Assembly (NCBI GenBank): GCA_051868045.1
Contig: JBJDZN010000023.1
Coordinates: 1 to 9,113 of the forward strand
DNA length: 9,113 bases
Direction: 5' to 3'
Origin: CAKSQF01 sp051868045
GTDB taxonomy: Bacteria > Bacillota > Clostridia > Oscillospirales > CAG-272
In this document: positions 6,105 to 9,113 of the stretch, piece after piece
How the letters are laid out: every line of letters begins with the position of its first letter
Numbering within the stretch: the stretch's first letter is position 1
Notes under the pieces: model-generated
The model's input: only the letters and a program-made list of their open reading frames with translations
The model's database searches: none
What the model was told of the DNA's origin: nothing
Position numbers and translations under genes: made by a program

Positions 6105-7227
6105 CTGCTTTGGCAAGCATTTCGGGGATGTCGAACCCCTGAGGACATTTGATCATGCACTTGCGGCAGGAAACGCAGCGATCTGCGCCGTGTCCCTCCC
6201 CTTTGATTTTGTGAATGTAATGACCGTTTCCGGACACGTCGTCACGGTATTTGAAGGACTCGTTCCAGGTGGCGAAAATGCCGGGAATATCCACGTCTCT
6301 GGGACAGGGCATACAGTAGCGGCAGCCGGTGCAGCCAACCTTGGTGCGGCGTTGGTACTCCTCTCTGGCTCTGCGGACGATGTCCAGTTCCTCCTCGGTC
6401 ATGATGCCGATGCCGGTGCGGTCGAAGGTTTCGAGATTCTGGCGGGTCTGCTCCAGATTGGTAACACCCGAGAGAACGGTGGCAACCTGGGGGAAGTTGC
6501 ACAGCCAGCGAAATCCCCATTCGGCAGGGGTGCGCTTCTCGGGATAGGAGTCAAAAATCGCCTTGACCGTGTCGGGAACGTTTGCCAGCTTGCCGCCCAG
6601 CAGTCCCTCCATGATAACCACGGGAATGTTCTTGGAGCCTGCCAGCTCCAGTCCCCGAAGTCCCGCCTGATTGTTGATGTCCATATAATTGAACTGAATC
6701 TGGCACATATCCCAGTCGTAGGCGTTCAGAATCTCCTCAAAGGCGTCATATCCATCGTGGAAGGAGAAGCAGGCATATCTGATCTTGCCCTCTGCCTTCA
6801 TCTTATCCAGAAAATCGGTGACCCCAAGTCCCTTCATCCGCCGCCACTGATCCCGGCTGAGACAGTGAACCAGATAGAAGTCGATGTGATCGGTTCCCAG
6901 TGCCTCCAGTTCGGTCTCGAAGATGCGGGGCATATCGTCGTAGGTCTTGATCTGCCAGATGGGCATTTTGGTAGCCACGGAGACCCTCTCCCGCCAGCCG
7001 CCGGCGAGGGCTTTGCCCAGCACCCGCTCCGCCTGACCGTTGGAGTAGACATAGGCGGTGTCGATGTAGTTGACGCCGCCTTCGATGGCGGTATGGATGA
7101 TCTCGTTGACAAGTTCCTGATCCACCACATCCTGCCCGTCCTCGTTTTTCTTCATGGGGAAGCGCATACAGCCGATACCGAATGCCGAACGCTCGATTCC
7201 CAGTTTTCCGAATTTTCTGTATTGCAT
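6088..7227 (-). CDS. Aldo/keto reductase with C-terminal [4Fe-4S] ferredoxin-like tail, 379 aa
   Basis: The N-terminal (beta/alpha)8 reductase domain starts MQYRKFGKLG and has the complete AKR catalytic tetrad: D56 and Y61 in DTAYVY, K87 in ATKMP, and H121 in YLVHCL. The later GVTNLEQTRQN segment (about 254-264) matches the usual C-terminal nucleotide-binding part. Residues 299-308 (C-x2-C-x2-C-x2-C-P) and 351-361 (C-x2-C-x2-C-x3-C-P) supply eight cysteines, enough for two iron-sulfur clusters. This subfamily is common in anaerobes; NAD(P)H- or ferredoxin-linked reduction of a carbonyl or sugar is the general expectation, but the substrate is not known. The ATG at 7225-7227 is preferred because GGTGG lies 5 bases upstream; an in-frame GTG at 7236 lacks a properly placed site. 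It has its own perfect promoter and a terminator at its stop, so it is monocistronic and cytosolic. Confidence 0.93.
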   Translation of the reverse strand: MQYRKFGKLGIERSAFGIGCMRFPMKKNEDGQDVVDQELVNEIIHTAIEGGVNYIDTAYVYSNGQAERVLGKALAGGWRERVSVATKMPIWQIKTYDDMPRIFETELEALGTDHIDFYLVHCLSRDQWRRMKGLGVTDFLDKMKAEGKIRYACFSFHDGYDAFEEILNAYDWDMCQIQFNYMDINNQAGLRGLELAGSKNIPVVIMEGLLGGKLANVPDTVKAIFDSYPEKRTPAEWGFRWLCNFPQVATVLSGVTNLEQTRQNLETFDRTGIGIMTEEELDIVRRAREEYQRRTKVGCTGCRYCMPCPRDVDIPGIFATWNESFKYRDDVSGNGHYIHKIKGEGHGADRCVSCRKCMIKCPQGFDIPEMLAKADSELV

Positions 7228-7254
7228 AATTTCCACCGTCCTGTTTTTTCTTCC

Positions 7255-7283
7255 ATTATAACCGATTTTGTTCCGTCTGTCAA
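7255..7283 (-). promoter_or_regulatory. Perfect consensus sigma-A promoter of the aldo/keto reductase
   Basis: TTGACA (7278-7283), a 17-base spacer and TATAAT (7255-7260): every consensus position matches. The predicted start is near 7248, giving a leader of about 20 bases with the ribosome binding site. Runs of A and T just upstream (about 7298-7320) could act as an UP element. This predicts strong, unregulated or repressor-controlled expression. Confidence 0.9.
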
Positions 7284-7343
7284 TGAGGGTTTTGTCGATT
7301 AAAAAAATTTTTTATAAAAATTCACACATCGGGAGCATGGAGC

Positions 7344-7387
7344 AAAGAAATCCGCCGCAAAAGCAGAAAATCTTGCTTTTGCGGCGG
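7344..7387 (-). terminator. Intrinsic terminator of the tandem lipoprotein genes
   Basis: The 14-base arms CCGCCGCAAAAGCA (7352-7365) and TGCTTTTGCGGCGG (7374-7387) are perfectly complementary around an 8-base loop. On the minus strand ATTTCTTT follows. It lies 24 bases past the TAA of the 276-aa gene. The T tract is interrupted by one C, but the stem is very stable. Confidence 0.8.
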
Positions 7388-7408
7388 AAATGGCGTCGGT
7401 GTTTAAGG

Positions 7409-7451
7409 GGTTTATCCTTCTTTCATCAATTCCTCATAGACATCGCCGTAG
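7409..7451. repeat. 43-bp direct repeat, copy A (coding end of the 276-aa lipoprotein)
   Basis: This stretch is identical over 43 bases to 8243-8285. Here it encodes the last 12 residues (YGDVYEELMKEG) of the 276-aa lipoprotein, its TAA and the two following bases. The other copy is in the gap between the two lipoprotein genes. Confidence 0.95.
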
Positions 7452-8242
7452 CCGAACAGGTAGTAGGTCTCGGCATACCCGATGAAGGGCGGGCGGTTGG
7501 TCTTTGCTATGGCGTCTCCGTTGGCTACATTTGCCATGTCCAGCTCCCATGTCAGGGGGAGGAGAACAAAATGCGGCTCCTCCACGCTTCCGTAATACGG
7601 ATACACACAGCTTTCATGCAAAAAGACTCCGATAAAGGCAATGTATTTTCCTCCCGTTGTCGTGATCGGGATTTGACTGTCCGTATATAGCCATACGGGT
7701 TTGTTGTCCTTGACATAATTGGAACTATAATATGCGGTCACTTCATCCGGGAAGTCAAACAGCTCCGCCTCATGACCATGCCCCGAATCAACCCGTTTCT
7801 GCTCATATATACAGTCAACTGCAACGCGAATATCAAACGGGGAATAAATCTCCAACGGCGTAACCAAGGCATAGGCATAGTAGCAGAAGCATTCTTCTGC
7901 AAATTCCTTTGTAAAATCATAGCTGCTTTCGACTGTTTTTTCCATTTCGTAAATGGAATTCACCTTTTCAAAACTCTCTATCGGCTCCACGGGTACCACA
8001 TCAGGGTGGGTTTCCGCAATCTCGGGGCGGGTGTACAGGACGGGATAGGTTGTGGTCGGCGTGGGTTCGGTGGTCAGTTCGGAAGTCCGTTCGGATGATG
8101 TCACGGGTGCATCCGTCTCGCCGACCGAAGCCGTTCCCGACGAGCCGCCGGGCTGAACCGGCGTCGCCGCATCGTCACAGGAAACCAGTAGCAAACAGGC
8201 AAGCAGGGGCAGGAGCAGGAGTAACAGTGTTGTTTTTTTCAT
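7412..8242 (-). CDS. Small secreted lipoprotein of unknown function, 276 aa
   Basis: Residues 1-22 are a clear lipoprotein signal (MKK, a Leu-rich core, lipobox LVSC with C22). Residues 23-90 are a Thr/Ser/Pro/Glu-rich extracellular spacer. The remaining globular part (about 92-276) contains YDFTKEFAEECFCYYAYALV, GKYIAFIGVFLHESC and PPFIGYAETYYLFGYGDVYEELMKEG, and matches no family I recognise. The ribosome binding site AAGGA (8249-8253), 6 bases before the ATG, lies inside the 43-bp repeat that also encodes this gene's own C-terminus. It follows the 211-aa lipoprotein by 47 bases on the same strand and ends before a strong terminator, so the two form one operon. It shares the signal region, but not the visible middle part, with that neighbour. 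It is probably anchored to the outer face of the membrane. Confidence 0.85.
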   Translation of the reverse strand: MKKTTLLLLLLPLLACLLLVSCDDAATPVQPGGSSGTASVGETDAPVTSSERTSELTTEPTPTTTYPVLYTRPEIAETHPDVVPVEPIESFEKVNSIYEMEKTVESSYDFTKEFAEECFCYYAYALVTPLEIYSPFDIRVAVDCIYEQKRVDSGHGHEAELFDFPDEVTAYYSSNYVKDNKPVWLYTDSQIPITTTGGKYIAFIGVFLHESCVYPYYGSVEEPHFVLLPLTWELDMANVANGDAIAKTNRPPFIGYAETYYLFGYGDVYEELMKEG

Positions 8243-8285
8243 GGTTTATCCTTCTTTCATCAATTCCTCATAGACATCGCCGTAG
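8243..8285. repeat. 43-bp direct repeat, copy B (between the lipoprotein genes)
   Basis: Identical to 7409-7451. In this position it is not translated as part of the 211-aa gene, which stops at 8290, but it still reads YGDVYEELMKEG and TAA in one frame on the minus strand. The next gene's ATG follows the repeat directly. The copy therefore doubles as that gene's ribosome binding region. Confidence 0.95.
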
Positions 8286-8325
8286 ACAATCAAGTATCAG
8301 GTCTCTGCAAAGGGAAAGAAGCCGG
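8243..8325 (-). pseudogene. Decayed C-terminal coding remnant of the upstream lipoprotein
   Basis: In the frame of the repeat, the minus strand reads (stop)(stop)AGFFPFAET(stop)YLIVYGDVYEELMKEG(stop). The intact 276-aa protein has PPFIGYAETYYLFGYGDVYEELMKEG at its end. The match includes AET and a following Y-L, and continues past the exact 43-bp repeat, so this is an old C-terminus of the same type that now lies in another frame and behind stop codons. The 211-aa gene stops inside it at 8290. The remnant ended 3 bases before the ATG of the next gene, as tightly coupled genes do. Confidence 0.6.
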
Positions 8326-8925
8326 CTCATCACTCGAAGGGAATCGGTCCCGATCATAACTGATGATGCCATGGGTCTTATCCTCCAGACGGAACACCAC
8401 GCTGTCTTCGTCGGTGTACACCGCATCCATCGTATCCTCGCCAATAAAAGGATCATAGGATTTCAGCATCGAATAACAAATATATCTGTTTCCGTCGATT
8501 TCAAATTCGGTTTTTAAAGCGATAACTTCATTTCCAATTTTTGAAATATCAGAAAAATTATTTGTATTGGAGAAAAAGATGTCGGCGGTTGTTCTGTATT
8601 GAATAACAGCGAACATAGCTTCTTCTCGCTCTTGAACGCTGGCATAATAGGGAACTTCTCTGTCAACATCGAAACACCAGAGGACAAGCTCCTGATTGAT
8701 GACGGTCGCACCCTCTGCCTCTATCAGATCATCCGCATATAGCAGACGCTCGGACGCAAACAACTGATCGCAGACATCCGTCAAACTTGCATTGTCCATG
8801 GACTGAAGCTCCGAAATATCAACTTGGACCGATTTTTCGGTTTCTGTGGGTGTCCCCTGCACTGCTTCGTCGCAGGATACCAGCATCAGGCAGGCAAGCA
8901 GGAACAGGAGCAGGATTTTTTTCAT
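8290..8925 (-). CDS. Small secreted lipoprotein of unknown function, 211 aa, probably C-terminally frameshifted
   Basis: Residues 1-18 form a lipoprotein signal (MKKILLLFLLACLMLVSC, lipobox LVSC with C18) whose DNA closely resembles that of the downstream 276-aa gene. A short spacer (19-35) leads to a globular domain with TDVCDQLFAS, VLWCFDVDREVPYYA and NRYICYSMLKSYDPFIGE; no family is recognised. The last 15 or so residues (from about PSSDEPASF) are low in complexity of pattern and appear to be read in a shifted frame, because the old tail (pseudogene at 8243-8325) lies in another frame. The native protein was probably longer. The ATG at 8923-8925 has AAAGGA about 9 bases upstream. It is the first clear gene of a two-lipoprotein operon; I see no confident promoter. 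Confidence 0.75.
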   Translation of the reverse strand: MKKILLLFLLACLMLVSCDEAVQGTPTETEKSVQVDISELQSMDNASLTDVCDQLFASERLLYADDLIEAEGATVINQELVLWCFDVDREVPYYASVQEREEAMFAVIQYRTTADIFFSNTNNFSDISKIGNEVIALKTEFEIDGNRYICYSMLKSYDPFIGEDTMDAVYTDEDSVVFRLEDKTHGIISYDRDRFPSSDEPASFPLQRPDT

Positions 8926-9012
8926 GGGTCGTCATCCTTTCTTTGCAGATTCGGCATTATCCTTCTGAAATTTCCAGCAGATTCGTACGGGATGTGTCGC
9001 CGTATTAGACCA

Positions 9013-9112
9013 TTAACATTTTTCAAAGTATATGCTATAGGCTTCCTTCGGAGTTCCACATTTTCCTTTCTGATTGCACCGGATAATCATAAGCGTTTTC
9101 ATATATTTATTC
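9013..9112 (-). CDS. Possible end of a gene entering from the right edge
   Basis: On the minus strand an open frame is uninterrupted from the window edge to a TAA at 9013-9015 and reads NKYMKTLMIIRCNQKGKC and so on, ending in YSIYFEKC. An internal ATG (9100-9102) has no good ribosome binding site, which favours the tail of a longer upstream gene. At about 33 codons it may be chance. I recognise no family. The rest of 8926-9113 holds only the leader of the 211-aa gene and a weak tail-like trace at 8957-9010. Confidence 0.25.
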   Translation of the reverse strand, partial: NKYMKTLMIIRCNQKGKCGTPKEAYSIYFEKC

Positions 9113-9113
9113 G

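Noticed and set aside
6028..7302. A 424-codon plus-strand open frame.
   Set aside because: It lies opposite the aldo/keto reductase, which has a full catalytic tetrad, promoter and terminator.

Overview
The window looks like chromosomal DNA from an anaerobic Bacillota, most likely class Clostridia (Oscillospiraceae-like). The reasons are consensus sigma-A promoters, GGAGG-type ribosome binding sites, a tRNA with encoded CCA, lipoproteins with Thr/Ser/Pro-rich linkers, a YkpA/YbiT-type ABC-F protein, a ferredoxin-tailed aldo/keto reductase and a cell-wall M14 peptidase. This assignment rests on motif recognition alone. All supported genes are on the minus strand, so the window is described here from high to low coordinates, the direction of transcription.

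9113-7344: two tandem small secreted lipoproteins (211 and 276 aa) of unknown function, ending at a strong hairpin. The end of the second gene is repeated exactly (43 bp) between the two genes. There it forms a decayed former C-terminus of the first gene and also carries the second gene's ribosome binding site. A weaker tail-like trace lies upstream of the first gene, and a short open frame enters from the right edge.

7283-6070: an independently transcribed aldo/keto reductase with a C-terminal double [4Fe-4S] ferredoxin-like tail. It has a perfect TTGACA-N17-TATAAT promoter and a terminator that overlaps its stop codon.

5937-3741: a 699-aa lipoprotein that combines a Thr/Pro-rich spacer, a VanX-like (M15D) domain that has lost all its zinc and catalytic residues, a bacterial SH3 domain and an M14 zinc carboxypeptidase. 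It ends at a strong terminator and is probably a cell-wall peptide trimming enzyme on the outer face of the membrane.

3652-1420: a strong promoter, an ABC-F ATPase and a DUF523 protein, probably one transcript. The ABC-F protein is asymmetric: its motifs build one intact ATP site and one fully degenerate one.

1349-1179: tRNA-Leu(CAA) with its own promoter and terminator. 1038-98: an AT-richer gene for a beta-propeller-like hypothetical protein, then a doubtful small ORF and a terminator. The genes look like separate housekeeping or envelope units. I see no defence system, mobile element, CRISPR array or biosynthetic cluster. The two most interesting points are the pseudo-VanX/SH3/M14 fusion and the complementary degeneracy of the two ABC-F ATP sites.
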